Shown in pieces: positions 55,875 to 64,000 of a stretch of 64,000 nt of DNA. The notes under the pieces are model-generated. The model was not told where the DNA came from and made no database searches. It was given only the letters and a program-made list of their open reading frames with translations. The stretch comes from Elainella sp. Prado103 (GTDB lineage: Bacteria > Cyanobacteriota > Cyanobacteriia > Elainellales > Elainellaceae). The stretch spans positions 43,347 through 107,346 of the forward strand of contig JALOOM010000025.1 in NCBI GenBank assembly GCA_025454395.1, written 5' to 3'. The stretch's first letter is position 1. Every line of letters begins with the position of its first letter. Both the position numbers and the translations under genes were made by a program.

Positions 55875-56507
55875 ATGACTGCCACACCGATCGCTGCCAC
55901 GACCCCTCCGACCCCCCCAACCCCTACTACCATTAAATTCTTACAACAGCCTACCTCCACTGCCTGGGTAGAACAGGCGATCACCCATTTGGATGTGATT
56001 CTGCTGGATCATTCCCACTGTGAGCGCAAAGCCGCCGGTGTCGCGATGAATTTGATGTTTCGCTATCCCTCCAGTCACAAACTCGTGCGATCCCTCACTG
56101 CAATTGCCCAAGAAGAGTTGGAACATTTCGAGCTGGTCAATCAATGGCTCGATCGACGCGGTATTGCCCTGGCTCCTCTGTCTGCCCCACCCTATGCGGC
56201 TGGACTGAAAGCTCAGATGCGCAACCAGGAGCCCGATCGAATGCTCGATTCACTGCTAGTTTCTGGCTTGATCGAAGCCCGGAGCCATGAACGGCTCGCC
56301 CTGCTGGGGCAACATTGTCCAGAGCCTGACCTGGCCAAGTTCTACCGCAGCCTCATGGCATCTGAAGCACGACACTACGGTATTTACTGGACCTTGGCAA
56401 CCACTTATTTCGATCGCGAGCAGGTGAATCAGCGGCTGGCAGAACTGGCGATCGTAGAATCTGAGCTCCTATCAACTCTCCATCCTGAACCCCGCATTCA
56501 CAGTTAA
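55875..56507 (+). CDS. miaE: tRNA-(ms2io6A37)-hydroxylase MiaE
   Basis: 210 residues. A di-iron monooxygenase that hydroxylates the isopentenyl group of modified A37 next to tRNA anticodons. After a Thr/Pro-rich start of about 20 residues, the four-helix core shows the iron ligands: Glu in DHSHCERKAAG, EExxH in IAQEELEHFELV, Glu in GLIEARSHERL and ExxH in MASEARHYGIYW. Length fits the family. It needs the MiaA/MiaB products, whose genes are not in this window. The GNAT gene follows 36 bp later on the same strand. Confidence 0.9.
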   Translation: MTATPIAATTPPTPPTPTTIKFLQQPTSTAWVEQAITHLDVILLDHSHCERKAAGVAMNLMFRYPSSHKLVRSLTAIAQEELEHFELVNQWLDRRGIALAPLSAPPYAAGLKAQMRNQEPDRMLDSLLVSGLIEARSHERLALLGQHCPEPDLAKFYRSLMASEARHYGIYWTLATTYFDREQVNQRLAELAIVESELLSTLHPEPRIHS

Positions 56508-56543
56508 ACCTATTTCAGACTTCTTTACTTCACTGAATCACCA

Positions 56544-57041
56544 ATGCAAACCCAATTCAAAACCTTCTGGATTCGTGACTGGCAACCCCGCGATCGAGAC
56601 ATTGCTGCCGATTTGATTGCTCAAGTTCTGCAAGAATACGGCTTAGTGACCTGTGGTTTGGCCGCCGAAACGGGAGGAGCTGACTGGGATGTGCTCAACG
56701 TTGAAGCTGCCTACTGGCAAACTGGAGGGGAATTTTGGGTGATCGAACAGGAGAGTCAAGTTGTGGGTACAGCGGGCTATTATCCGGTGCATCGGGGCAA
56801 GAACGCCGTCGAAATCCGCAAAATGTATCTGCTACCCGCAGCCCGCAGACAAGGATTAGGACGCTATCTCTTAAACTGCCTCGAAACAGCCATCGCGGCT
56901 AAAGGCTTCACCCAGGTTTGGCTCGAAACTGCCTCCGTACTAAAAGAGGCAGTGCAACTCTACGAAAGTAGCGGCTATCTCCCTATCTCTGAGGTCGAGA
57001 CTAGCCGGTGTGATCGCGCCTATATGAAGTCCCTTGCTTAA
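56544..57041 (+). CDS. GNAT-family N-acetyltransferase
   Basis: 165 residues, one GNAT domain. Acetyl-CoA loop ARRQGLGRYLLNCLETAIAA (motif A, R/QxxGxG/A), preceded by the beta strand AVEIRKMYLLP and followed by FTQVWLETASVLKEAVQLYE. The family acetylates amino groups on small molecules or proteins; the substrate is unknown. Closely follows miaE and may be co-transcribed. It is convergent with the SH3 gene, stops 7 bp apart. Confidence 0.85.
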   Translation: MQTQFKTFWIRDWQPRDRDIAADLIAQVLQEYGLVTCGLAAETGGADWDVLNVEAAYWQTGGEFWVIEQESQVVGTAGYYPVHRGKNAVEIRKMYLLPAARRQGLGRYLLNCLETAIAAKGFTQVWLETASVLKEAVQLYESSGYLPISEVETSRCDRAYMKSLA

Positions 57042-57048
57042 GTTGGCT

Positions 57049-58002
57049 TCAAGATTCACAAGCCGATCGATCGGTTACCCGCACTGCATTCTCTCCGGTA
57101 GCGTTTGGGCCAGTCCGTGACATCCACCCCGTGCCGTTAGGAGCCTTCACCTCCACCCAAATCCGCCCATCTGGAGTCGATTGCTCACGCGGTGGATTGG
57201 TCGTGGCTGCAACGAGTGCCCCTGAAGCATAAACACCTAAAGCCGGGGCTCCGAGGTTAGGGGTTGTGCGAACTGTCAGTTGGGGAGACACCACTTGATA
57301 ACAAGCTTGAGCACTCGGAGTGGGCGTGGGAGCCGGAGTTGGAGCTGGAGCCGGAGTTGGGGTCGGGGTCGGAGTTGGAGCTGGAGTCGGAGTTGGAGTC
57401 GGAGTTGTGCAAGGTTCTACAACCGCAGTGCCGATCCAACCTAACACTGGATCTTTAATTTGGGCTAATCCGGTTCCAACGATTCCAGTCAAAATTACGC
57501 CTTGGGTCGGTGCAGTCAGGGTGCGAATTCGCCGGGTACGAGCCGCATCTTCAAAAATCTCTAACCCTTGCTCTGGGCTAAATCGACAGGCATTGATCAG
57601 GCGAGGCTGTTCTGATAAGCCAGAAACAACTGGGGTTGGAGTCGCCGTTTGAGCCAGTTGTAAAGGTTCTGCCAGTGCCGAGGAACGGGACGGCATCGGT
57701 TGGGTTTGGGCTGGGACGACTTGGGCTGGGACGACTTGGGCTGGGGCAACCTGTTCTATCACAGTTTCTATCACAGTTTCTATCGCAGTTGCTTCGATGG
57801 CTTCCTCGTTTGCAGCCAGTGCTACGGTTGCCGCTGCTGGTTCCCGTGATGCCGATCGGGGTTCTAAATCCAGTTCTGATGGTGATTCTAATGCCAGGGC
57901 GATCGGACTCAGTACAGCTTGCCCACCTGCTACTGCCACCAGCGACAACGTCATGCCAACTCGATGCAGTCTCTGACGAATGTAGGTAGATTTCTGGATC
58001 AT
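57049..58002 (-). CDS. Secreted SH3-domain protein with Pro/Thr linker
   Basis: 317 residues. Signal peptide (about 1-37), GAGGAG upstream. A Glu/Ala/Val-rich region with in-frame 15-bp repeats (AQVVP units, about 88-104) is followed by a first domain (about 135-190; INACRFSPEQGLEIFEDAAR, GVILTGIVGTGLAQI), a linker of PTPTPAP repeats (about 200-230) and a C-terminal SH3-like domain (YQVVSPQLTVRTTPNLGAPA, VEVKAPNGTGWMSRT). Bacterial SH3 domains of this kind bind cell-wall or other ligands in the periplasm. Function unknown. Confidence 0.8.
   Translation of the reverse strand: MIQKSTYIRQRLHRVGMTLSLVAVAGGQAVLSPIALALESPSELDLEPRSASREPAAATVALAANEEAIEATAIETVIETVIEQVAPAQVVPAQVVPAQTQPMPSRSSALAEPLQLAQTATPTPVVSGLSEQPRLINACRFSPEQGLEIFEDAARTRRIRTLTAPTQGVILTGIVGTGLAQIKDPVLGWIGTAVVEPCTTPTPTPTPAPTPTPTPTPAPAPTPAPTPTPSAQACYQVVSPQLTVRTTPNLGAPALGVYASGALVAATTNPPREQSTPDGRIWVEVKAPNGTGWMSRTGPNATGENAVRVTDRSACES
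57317..57411. repeat. 6-bp-based repeat coding for the Pro-Thr/Pro-Ala linker
   Basis: Runs of ggagtt and ggggtc variants encode the PTPTPAP linker of the SH3 protein. The opposite strand shows a false frame of Gly-Val and Gly-Ala repeats. Confidence 0.85.
57706..57750. repeat. 15-bp tandem repeat in the SH3 protein gene
   Basis: Three copies of ttgggctgggacgac (third with changes), encoding Val-Val-Pro-Ala-Gln repeats in frame. Confidence 0.88.
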
Positions 58003-58141
58003 ATATCAACCACTCCTCACCACCAGTCAACATTAATTCTGCTGGAGAGTTTACCATGAGGCCGATCGAAGCAGATTCCTGGAATTGAGATTGAGTTTAC
58101 ATAGAACAATCTTGAATGGCATCCATAGATTTGTATGAAAA

Positions 58142-58214
58142 ATTGATGCAGAACATTGATGCAAAACATTGATGCAGAACATGAGGGTGGACAATTACCG
58201 GGTGGACAATTACC
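58142..58214. repeat. Two tandem repeats upstream of the P-type ATPase
   Basis: attgatgcagaac three times (58142-58180, middle copy with one change), then gggtggacaattacc twice (58185-58214). They lie in the 452-bp gap 58003-58454 between divergent genes. I see no riboswitch or other gene there. Confidence 0.9.
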
Positions 58215-58454
58215 ATCGCCGATCCAACCGCAGCCCCATCCCATCCCCTGCTGCCACCAACCGCCTACTGTGGCTCTTCATTACGGTAGAGGCATAGAGT
58301 GATCGCCCTATGGTTAGATGCGTAGATGCGAGTGATAGATTGAGTCCTCGCATTTTAACCCAGCCTATTCCACCCAACCCCTACCCAACTCCCACCCAAC
58401 TTCATTTCACCTATCTCACTGACTATCTCACTGAATTAGAGGATCGGATCGCCC

Positions 58455-61379
58455 ATGAGTGACTGGTATCAGCAACAAGCCACCCAAGTTGCCCAAGCCC
58501 TGCAAACCAATGAACAAGCAGGGTTAAGCCAGACAGAGGCCCAAAATCGGCAGCACCAATATGGGCTGAATGAACTGGCTGCCCAACCGCCCAAAAGCCC
58601 CTGGCTGATGCTATGGGAGCAGTTTACTTCGACGACGGTGCTGGTGCTGATTGTCGCAGGGGTGATCACCTTATTTTTGGGAGAATACGAAGATGCGATC
58701 GCCATTTTTGCGGTTGTTATTTTTAACGCCATTTTAGGCTTCACCCAGGAATATCGGGCTGGCAAAGAGTTTGCAGCACTTCGCAAACTAGCAATTCCTA
58801 AGGCCAGGGTTTGGCGAGATAGCCAATGGCAGATGATCGACTCTCGCGAGCTAGTACCGGGCGACATCGTTCAACTGGAAGACGGTGATCAAGTGCCTGC
58901 GGATGGCAGAATTTTTGAAAACACCAATCTACGCACCCAGGAAGCCGCATTTACTGGCGAATCTGAGTCGATCGAAAAGTCCGTCCCCCCGATCGAAGGA
59001 GATGATCTACCGCTGGGCGATCGACGCAATATGGTGTTTATGGGCACCGTGGTCACCTATGGTCGAGCTAAGGCAATTGTGACCGAAACCGGCATGAATA
59101 GCGAGTTAGGCAAGATCGCCCACTCAATGCAAACCGTCGAGACCGAGCAAACTCCTCTGCAACGCCGCCTCGATCAATTAGGCAAACGGTTAGCGGTAGC
59201 AGCTTTGCTATTGGTCGCCATTATTTTCGGTTTCGGGGTGCTCCGAGGTGAAAACCTGACGGAAATGTTTTTGACTGCCGTGAGTTTGGCGGTGGCGATC
59301 ATTCCAGAAGGCTTGCCTGCGGTCGTCACCATTGCTTTAGCGATCGGCGCACGACGCATGCTGAAACGCCACGCCCTGATCCGGAAGTTGCCGGCCGTGG
59401 AAACGTTGGGCTCGGTGACCACCATTTGCTCAGATAAAACCGGCACTCTCACCGAAAACCGCATGACCGTCACCATTTTGTCGTTGGCAGGCAAGCGGAT
59501 TGACCTGCGAGAATCCTATGCCCAGCTCACCTCCCGCTTAGAAGGGCATCGATCGCAATTTCCAGCCGGAGCAGGCAGCCCCATGGAAGCCCCCCTCTCC
59601 CTCACCCTCGTCGGTAGTGCGCTTTGTAACAATGCCATGGTGCCCGATGCCGATGAGTCGATCGCACCACTTCTGTCAGCAGATACCGAAGATATCCAGC
59701 TTCCAGGTACCCCCATGCCAGACACGCTCGCCGGGATCGCTGAGCAAGTGGCAAGCCCTATCGTTCCTCACACCCAGACTCACACCCAGACCCAGACCCA
59801 GACTCAGACAAACACTCCATCGGCAGAGACAGGGAAGGCGATCGGTGATCCGACTGAGATTGCTTTAGTGGTGGCGGCCGATCGGATGGGATTAGATAAA
59901 GACGATCTAGAAGACCTGTTTCCACGGGTAGCCGAAGCCCCATTTGACTCGGATCGCAAACGCATGACCACGATCCATCGCTTTGGTCAGCAGGACTGGT
60001 CAAGCGAAGTCGCCAAACAAATTGCCAATCTGAAAACCTTTTCTCAGCAACCCTATATCGCCTTCACCAAAGGCGCAGTAGATAGTTTGCTGGAGGTTTC
60101 GACGCAAATTTGGCAAGAAAATGGCACCCTGCCACTGGATGCCGATCGCAGAGAGCAGGTAAAAGCCGAAAACGACAAGATGGCGGCCATGGGAACTCGT
60201 GTTTTAGGGGTAGCCTTCCGTTGGCTCGATCAACCCCCTGCAGCGGGTCAAGAACTCACGGCTGAACAGGATCTCATTTTGGTGGGATTGGTCGGACTGC
60301 TCGATCCAGCTCGTCCCGAAGCCAAAGCGGCTGTGCAAACCTGTAATGCCGCTGGGATCCGCACAGTGATGATTACCGGCGATCATCCTCTCATGGCTAA
60401 ACACATTGCAGAAGAATTAGAAATTTCCCAAAATGGGCAATTTTTGACTGGGCAACAACTCAATCAGTTAACTGAAGCAGATCTGGTCGAAAAAGTGGCG
60501 ACGGTTTCCGTTTATGCTCGCGTTTCACCAGAGCAAAAGCTGAATATTGTGGATGCCTTTCAGCAGCGGGGACAGATCGTTTCGATGACCGGCGATGGCG
60601 TGAATGATGCCCCAGCCCTCAGTAAGGCGAATATTGGCGTGGCTATGGGAATTGCGGGTACGGATGTGGCCAAGGAAGCGGCAGATATGGTCTTACTGAA
60701 CGACAATTTTGCCACGATCGTAGCAGCCGTTGAAGAAGGTCGGGTTATTTACGATAATATTCGCAAATTCATTCGTTATACGTTAACTGGCAATACGAGC
60801 ACCGTTGTAATTATGTTACTAGCACCGCTGCTCAGCCTGCCCCAACCGCTTCGCCCCACCCAAATTTTATGGATTAACCTCTTAGCCGATGGTCTGCTGG
60901 CGCTGGCCTTGAGTGTCGAACCGGGCGAAAAGGATGTCATGCAACGTCCACCTTATCCACCCAACGAAAGCGTATTCAGTCGTGGAGTTGGGCGTGATAT
61001 TGTGCTGATCGGGATTCTGCTGGGATTAGCCCTGCTGGGTTTTGGTTACTATGTTCGATCGATCGGCTGGGAGAGTTGGCAAACCATGATTTTTGCTTCA
61101 CTGGCTTTTTCCAGAATTTTTCTGGCTCTGGCAATGCGATCGGAACGGGATCCCCTGATTCGGAAAGGCATTTTCAGCAATCGTTTGATGCTGCTTGCCG
61201 TCGTGATCACCTTTATGCTTCAAATCTCTGTGATCTACACGCCCTGGCTTCAACCGATCTTCCAAACTCAACCGCTACTTCAAGCCGAAATTTTGCTGGG
61301 TTTAGCCGTCAGCACCTTCGGATTTTGGATTGTTGAGTTCCAAAAACTCATCCTCCCCAAAACTAGCCAATCTCCTTAA
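58455..61379 (+). CDS. P2A-type cation-transporting ATPase (Ca2+-ATPase/PMR1-like)
   Basis: 974 residues with about ten membrane helices. TGES in the actuator domain ([13 protein letters not shown]), phosphorylation motif [12 protein letters not shown] with Asp327, [10 protein letters not shown] nucleotide site, and [20 protein letters not shown] hinge. Helix 4 has PEGLPAVV. Helix 6 has WINLLADG, where the Asn and Asp of Ca site II are present. In helix 5 the Glu of SERCA site I is replaced (TGNTSTVV), so one cation per cycle is likely, as in PMR1. A Gln-Thr dipeptide repeat (about 440-455) expands a loop in the nucleotide domain. The 3' end overlaps the convergent gene by 17 bp. Confidence 0.92.
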   Translation: MSDWYQQQATQVAQALQTNEQAGLSQTEAQNRQHQYGLNELAAQPPKSPWLMLWEQFTSTTVLVLIVAGVITLFLGEYEDAIAIFAVVIFNAILGFTQEYRAGKEFAALRKLAIPKARVWRDSQWQMIDSRELVPGDIVQLEDGDQVPADGRIFENTNLRTQEAAFTGESESIEKSVPPIEGDDLPLGDRRNMVFMGTVVTYGRAKAIVTETGMNSELGKIAHSMQTVETEQTPLQRRLDQLGKRLAVAALLLVAIIFGFGVLRGENLTEMFLTAVSLAVAIIPEGLPAVVTIALAIGARRMLKRHALIRKLPAVETLGSVTTICSDKTGTLTENRMTVTILSLAGKRIDLRESYAQLTSRLEGHRSQFPAGAGSPMEAPLSLTLVGSALCNNAMVPDADESIAPLLSADTEDIQLPGTPMPDTLAGIAEQVASPIVPHTQTHTQTQTQTQTNTPSAETGKAIGDPTEIALVVAADRMGLDKDDLEDLFPRVAEAPFDSDRKRMTTIHRFGQQDWSSEVAKQIANLKTFSQQPYIAFTKGAVDSLLEVSTQIWQENGTLPLDADRREQVKAENDKMAAMGTRVLGVAFRWLDQPPAAGQELTAEQDLILVGLVGLLDPARPEAKAAVQTCNAAGIRTVMITGDHPLMAKHIAEELEISQNGQFLTGQQLNQLTEADLVEKVATVSVYARVSPEQKLNIVDAFQQRGQIVSMTGDGVNDAPALSKANIGVAMGIAGTDVAKEAADMVLLNDNFATIVAAVEEGRVIYDNIRKFIRYTLTGNTSTVVIMLLAPLLSLPQPLRPTQILWINLLADGLLALALSVEPGEKDVMQRPPYPPNESVFSRGVGRDIVLIGILLGLALLGFGYYVRSIGWESWQTMIFASLAFSRIFLALAMRSERDPLIRKGIFSNRLMLLAVVITFMLQISVIYTPWLQPIFQTQPLLQAEILLGLAVSTFGFWIVEFQKLILPKTSQSP
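59771..59812. repeat. 6-bp repeat in the P-type ATPase gene
   Basis: Repeats of cagacc/cagact code for a run of Gln-Thr (with His-Thr) in a loop of the nucleotide-binding domain, in frame. Confidence 0.85.
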
Positions 61380-63639
61380 CCTTTCCCTCATCTTTACCGC
61401 CGATCGTGCTACCAGATTCACCCAACCATTCTCGCAAAATTCTCTCTAACTCCGATCGATCAATCCATAGATCGGCCAACCGGGGGTTTGGCTCAAAGAG
61501 CGGCTGCCAAAACTGTCCGATCGGTCTTTTGCCGATCAAATAGCGATACTCTAACTGCATACAATTGCTGAGTACCCAATAGCAGGGGTAAACAAAATCG
61601 GGCGAGAATAACTCTAAAACTTGAGTGCCAGGGCGACAAAACACCAGGTTGGTTAAACCACTGCCATGCACCGCCACTACAACATCAGCTTGGGTGAGTA
61701 AGGCTGCCTGGGCAGTTACGGCAAGCGCCTCCAAATAAACAGTCTGAAACCCATAGGCGGCTAAGGTAGCTTCAACTTCCAATTCGTTGATCATGCGGCG
61801 ATTAGCAGCCTGTTGACGACTCAAATAGAGCCGTAATCCTGAACCCGATCGCATCAATGGTAAGTTGTTGGGCAGAAACGATCGCCGTAAAAACTCGCAA
61901 GCCCAGGGTGGCATCCAGGCAGGGCGCGATGGAAAGGAGGGCACAATCAACCGATCGGCTTGTAGATGCAATTCGCCAGTCCAGTTCAGAATTTTGCCAG
62001 CAGGCACACCCAGATGGGCTAGTGTCTCCTGTTGAAAGGGCAAATGAGCAGGGACAACGATCGCGTCAATCTCCTGCCAGTCGTCATCCATACGCCAGGG
62101 CGGGATCTTGCGATCAGTCGGATCTGGGCAATCTCGAGCGCTCAAGCTCCCCTTAGCAGCAGCCCAACTCCGCCGCAACAAATCCAGTTTGGGCAGCACC
62201 TCCAGCATCCAGTGAAAATACATGGCATTCGTCAACCCTGCCAGCACTACGACTCGACCGGCGATCGATTGAGTCGGCGGCAGAGCGCGCGATCGAACCG
62301 AATGCCTGCTCGGATGAGCCTCCGGATGGTTGGGGCTGAGCAGGGGAAACTCAAACGATAAATCGCCCAAAAGCTGATCCTGTGCTGTAAATACCGCGAT
62401 GCCGCTTTGATCGGCAGCCGACCAAAATCGACCGTGAGGAATCTGAGCCACAAACGCACCGGGTAATTCAATTTGCGGCGGAAATCGAAAGCTAAAGTGT
62501 AATTCTGAATCGAGCCTGTGCGGCGGCTTCAGAGGCAGCCCGATCGCGGAATTAAGCAGTAAGTAGGCAGTAGAGTCTGCTTGAGAGTCCACTTGAGAGT
62601 CTGCCCAGCTTTGGGTCGTTTCGCAGTAAGCGATCGGTCGATCGGCAGGGTGGACATTCTCTGTGAGAGGCTGAACTGCTGAATTCTGGGATCGTTGTTG
62701 CCTCACCTGATGTAACCGAGTCACAAAGGCAGAAGCATCTGGCGGGTTCAGACTGCTCAATAGCGCCGCTAACCGGAGTTGCTCCGGGGTTGCTTGCCCT
62801 TGCTGCGTTAATCGATCGACCCAATCACAGTAAACCTGCCCAAACGCACTATGCACCCAGACTGCGTCCTGAAATTGGCTGATTGCTTCAGACCCCTTTT
62901 GTTGGCGCAGCAGCATCCAACTGAGATCAGATAGCAGTTCGGATATCAAGATCTGAGGGTGGGGTAGAGATTCTGAAAGCGAGCGGTCTAGCTGGCTCTC
63001 GAATGGCGGACTAGACAACAGTTCAGATCGGACTTCAGACAAAATCTCACTGGCTGCGGCCCAGTTCTGCAATTGCCCCCAACAGCGTCCGATCGCCACA
63101 GCGGTCTCCGGTTGCCAATCTAACCTCAGGGCTTGCTGATAGGCTGTCACTGCTTGTTGCCAATCGGCTAACGCTTCCCAAACTTGTCCCTGCCATCGAT
63201 AGGGTTGCACTCTGAATGGATCGTGCTCGATCGCCTGTTGCCAGCAGTCTAAGGCTTCATCCAACTGCCCCTGCCAAGCCAGCATCTGGCCAAGCAGTTC
63301 ATAACCTTCAGGGGTAGGAGCTAGCTCCAAACTCAATTCATATAAATAGGCAGCCCTGTCAAATCGCCCGATCGCCTGTTGGGTCAGTGCCTCCGTTCTC
63401 CATCGCGCCAACAGTTCTATCACTGCTGATGATTGGGTTTCCCCAGGCATCTCCCCAGGTGACTCCCCAGTCGTTTCCACCTGACTAGCCAGTAAACCCG
63501 CTGCCCAAACGAGCTGAGCCTGTGGCCAATCGTCCGATCGAAAATATAACAAGCCTAACTGCCAGTAGTTTTCACCCAGGCTGGGATCGCATTCAATCTG
63601 CTGTTCGTAGTAATGAATCCAGTGCTCTCGATCGGGCAT
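61363..63639 (-). CDS. TPR-containing family 61 glycosyltransferase
   Basis: 758 residues from the ATG at 63639 (MPDREHWIHYYEQQ). The frame continues 62 codons upstream to 63825 through a 12-bp repeat (NCPI units); I treat that as leader, but it could be translated. N-terminal TPRs at about 1-250 (GENYWQLGLLYFRSDDWPQA, YELLGQMLAWQGQLDEALDC). C-terminal GT61/DUF563 domain from about 440: VVLAGLTNAMYFHWMLEVLP, LRLYLSRQQAANRRMINE, LLTQADVVVAVHGSGLTNLV, FCRPGTQVLELFSPDF. Such enzymes build capsule or exopolysaccharide. The 3' end overlaps the P-type ATPase by 17 bp. Confidence 0.85.
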   Translation of the reverse strand: MPDREHWIHYYEQQIECDPSLGENYWQLGLLYFRSDDWPQAQLVWAAGLLASQVETTGESPGEMPGETQSSAVIELLARWRTEALTQQAIGRFDRAAYLYELSLELAPTPEGYELLGQMLAWQGQLDEALDCWQQAIEHDPFRVQPYRWQGQVWEALADWQQAVTAYQQALRLDWQPETAVAIGRCWGQLQNWAAASEILSEVRSELLSSPPFESQLDRSLSESLPHPQILISELLSDLSWMLLRQQKGSEAISQFQDAVWVHSAFGQVYCDWVDRLTQQGQATPEQLRLAALLSSLNPPDASAFVTRLHQVRQQRSQNSAVQPLTENVHPADRPIAYCETTQSWADSQVDSQADSTAYLLLNSAIGLPLKPPHRLDSELHFSFRFPPQIELPGAFVAQIPHGRFWSAADQSGIAVFTAQDQLLGDLSFEFPLLSPNHPEAHPSRHSVRSRALPPTQSIAGRVVVLAGLTNAMYFHWMLEVLPKLDLLRRSWAAAKGSLSARDCPDPTDRKIPPWRMDDDWQEIDAIVVPAHLPFQQETLAHLGVPAGKILNWTGELHLQADRLIVPSFPSRPAWMPPWACEFLRRSFLPNNLPLMRSGSGLRLYLSRQQAANRRMINELEVEATLAAYGFQTVYLEALAVTAQAALLTQADVVVAVHGSGLTNLVFCRPGTQVLELFSPDFVYPCYWVLSNCMQLEYRYLIGKRPIGQFWQPLFEPNPRLADLWIDRSELERILREWLGESGSTIGGKDEGKVKEIG

Positions 63640-63662
63640 GAATCCAGTGCTCTCGATCGGGC
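63613..63662. repeat. 25-bp perfect tandem duplication at the GT61 start
   Basis: 63613-63637 and 63638-63662 are identical (begin atgaatccagtgctctcgat). The duplication supplies the candidate start at 63639 and adjoins the 12-bp array. Confidence 0.93.
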
Positions 63663-63822
63663 AGTTGATCGGGCAATTGATCGGGCAATTGATCGGGCAA
63701 TTGATCGGGCAATTGATCGGGCAGTTGATCGGGCAGTTGATCGGGCAATTGATCGGGCAATTGATCGGGCAATTGATCGGGCAACCGATCGGGCAATTGA
63801 TCGGGCAATTGATCGGTCGGCA
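63655..63822. repeat. 12-bp tandem repeat array, 13 units plus a degenerate one
   Basis: Units of gatcgggcaatt (some with gcagtt, one gcaacc) from 63655 to 63810, then gatcggtcggca. All six frames are open through it, giving NCPI, DQLP and RSIA repeats on one strand and IGQL, DRAI type repeats on the other. Confidence 0.96.
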
Positions 63823-63913
63823 CATCGGACATTCAAGCCCCCTCAGAGATCGGCTCTCCGATCACTCAGCGCTAGATTGCTATGGGTTGATCATTTTCTT
63901 GTCGCACCAGTGC

Positions 63914-64000
63914 TTATAGCACCAGATTAGCCGCTAAATTCATCGCCACTTCCGGCCCGACCAGCGACACGTAGGGCTGGGTCAAATGTTGCTGCACTGC
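63914..64000 (-). CDS. C-terminal end of a gene running off the window
   Basis: The last 28 codons and the TAA of a minus-strand frame: AVQQHLTQPYVSLVGPEVAM, then NLAANLVL. The composition is protein-like and the frame is open to the window edge. Too short to name. It lies upstream of the GT61 gene on the same strand. Confidence 0.5.
   Translation of the reverse strand, partial: AVQQHLTQPYVSLVGPEVAMNLAANLVL

Noticed and set aside
57320..57652. Plus-strand frame of Gly-Val/Gly-Ala repeats
   Set aside because: It is the opposite strand of the Pro-Thr linker of the SH3 protein.
63613..63930. Plus-strand frames of Ile-Gly-Gln-Leu and Asp-Arg-Ala-Ile repeats
   Set aside because: They arise only because the 12-bp unit has no stop in any frame.

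Overview
The window looks like part of a chromosome of a cyanobacterium. The signs are a principal sigma factor of the cyanobacterial SigA type, a CRR6-family factor for the NDH-1 complex, a DUF3493 membrane protein, a Ser/Thr kinase fused to pentapeptide repeats, many CGATCG sites of the HIP1 kind, and the short tandem repeats that cyanobacteria carry between and inside genes. Nearly all genes are housekeeping or envelope genes. I see no intact insertion sequence, prophage, CRISPR array or rRNA operon. The species cannot be named from the sequence alone.

Layout. 1-7.7 kb: the 3' part of an aldehyde dehydrogenase, a Trp-rich small protein, sigA, a two-gene permease cassette (YcgR/YcgQ type) and glmM. 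7.8-11.2 kb: two tandem lpxD paralogues, then a convergent formylglycine-enzyme-like gene. 11.3-18.2 kb: a large membrane sensor kinase and a membrane-anchored protein made of a 29-residue coiled-coil repeat followed by TPRs. 18.2-23.6 kb: several unrecognised cyanobacterial genes, a lipoprotein, crr6, an ABC-2 permease and a secreted TPR protein. 23.6-27.7 kb: a 1353-residue DUF4347/Calx-beta/RTX protein. 28.4-34.1 kb: ruvB and small membrane or secreted proteins. 34.5-39.2 kb: the sulfate uptake locus cysA <-> sbpA-cysT-cysW-NIL protein, with an apparent terminator after sbpA. 39.2-41.9 kb: an antitoxin-like remnant, a low-molecular-weight phosphatase, tRNA-Arg(CCG) and an O-acetyltransferase running antisense into the tRNA. 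42-49.7 kb: an oligopeptide-type binding protein, the wreck of a BsuBI/PstI-type restriction-modification system, larB, a purple-acid-phosphatase-like enzyme and a basic HTH protein. 49.7-51.4 kb: a gene-poor, repeat-rich stretch. 51.4-64 kb: the pentapeptide kinase, a DUF3493 protein, an FAD oxidoreductase, miaE, a GNAT acetyltransferase, an SH3 protein, a P2A-type ATPase and a TPR-GT61 glycosyltransferase.

How genes work together. The clearest functional unit is sulfate import. LpxD and GT61 are envelope biogenesis genes, and GlmM supplies the amino-sugar precursor for both peptidoglycan and lipid A. CRR6 and DUF3493 point to photosynthetic membrane assembly.

The strongest unexplained signal is the number of short tandem repeats. 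Inside genes their unit length is almost always a multiple of three; between genes it is often 11, 13, 14 or 16. The one out-of-frame duplication inside a coding region (41 bp) lies in the dead methyltransferase. Other points worth a second look are the exact 29-residue coil repeat, the tandem lpxD pair, the restriction-modification remnant and the 12-bp repeat at the start of the GT61 gene, which is open in all six frames.
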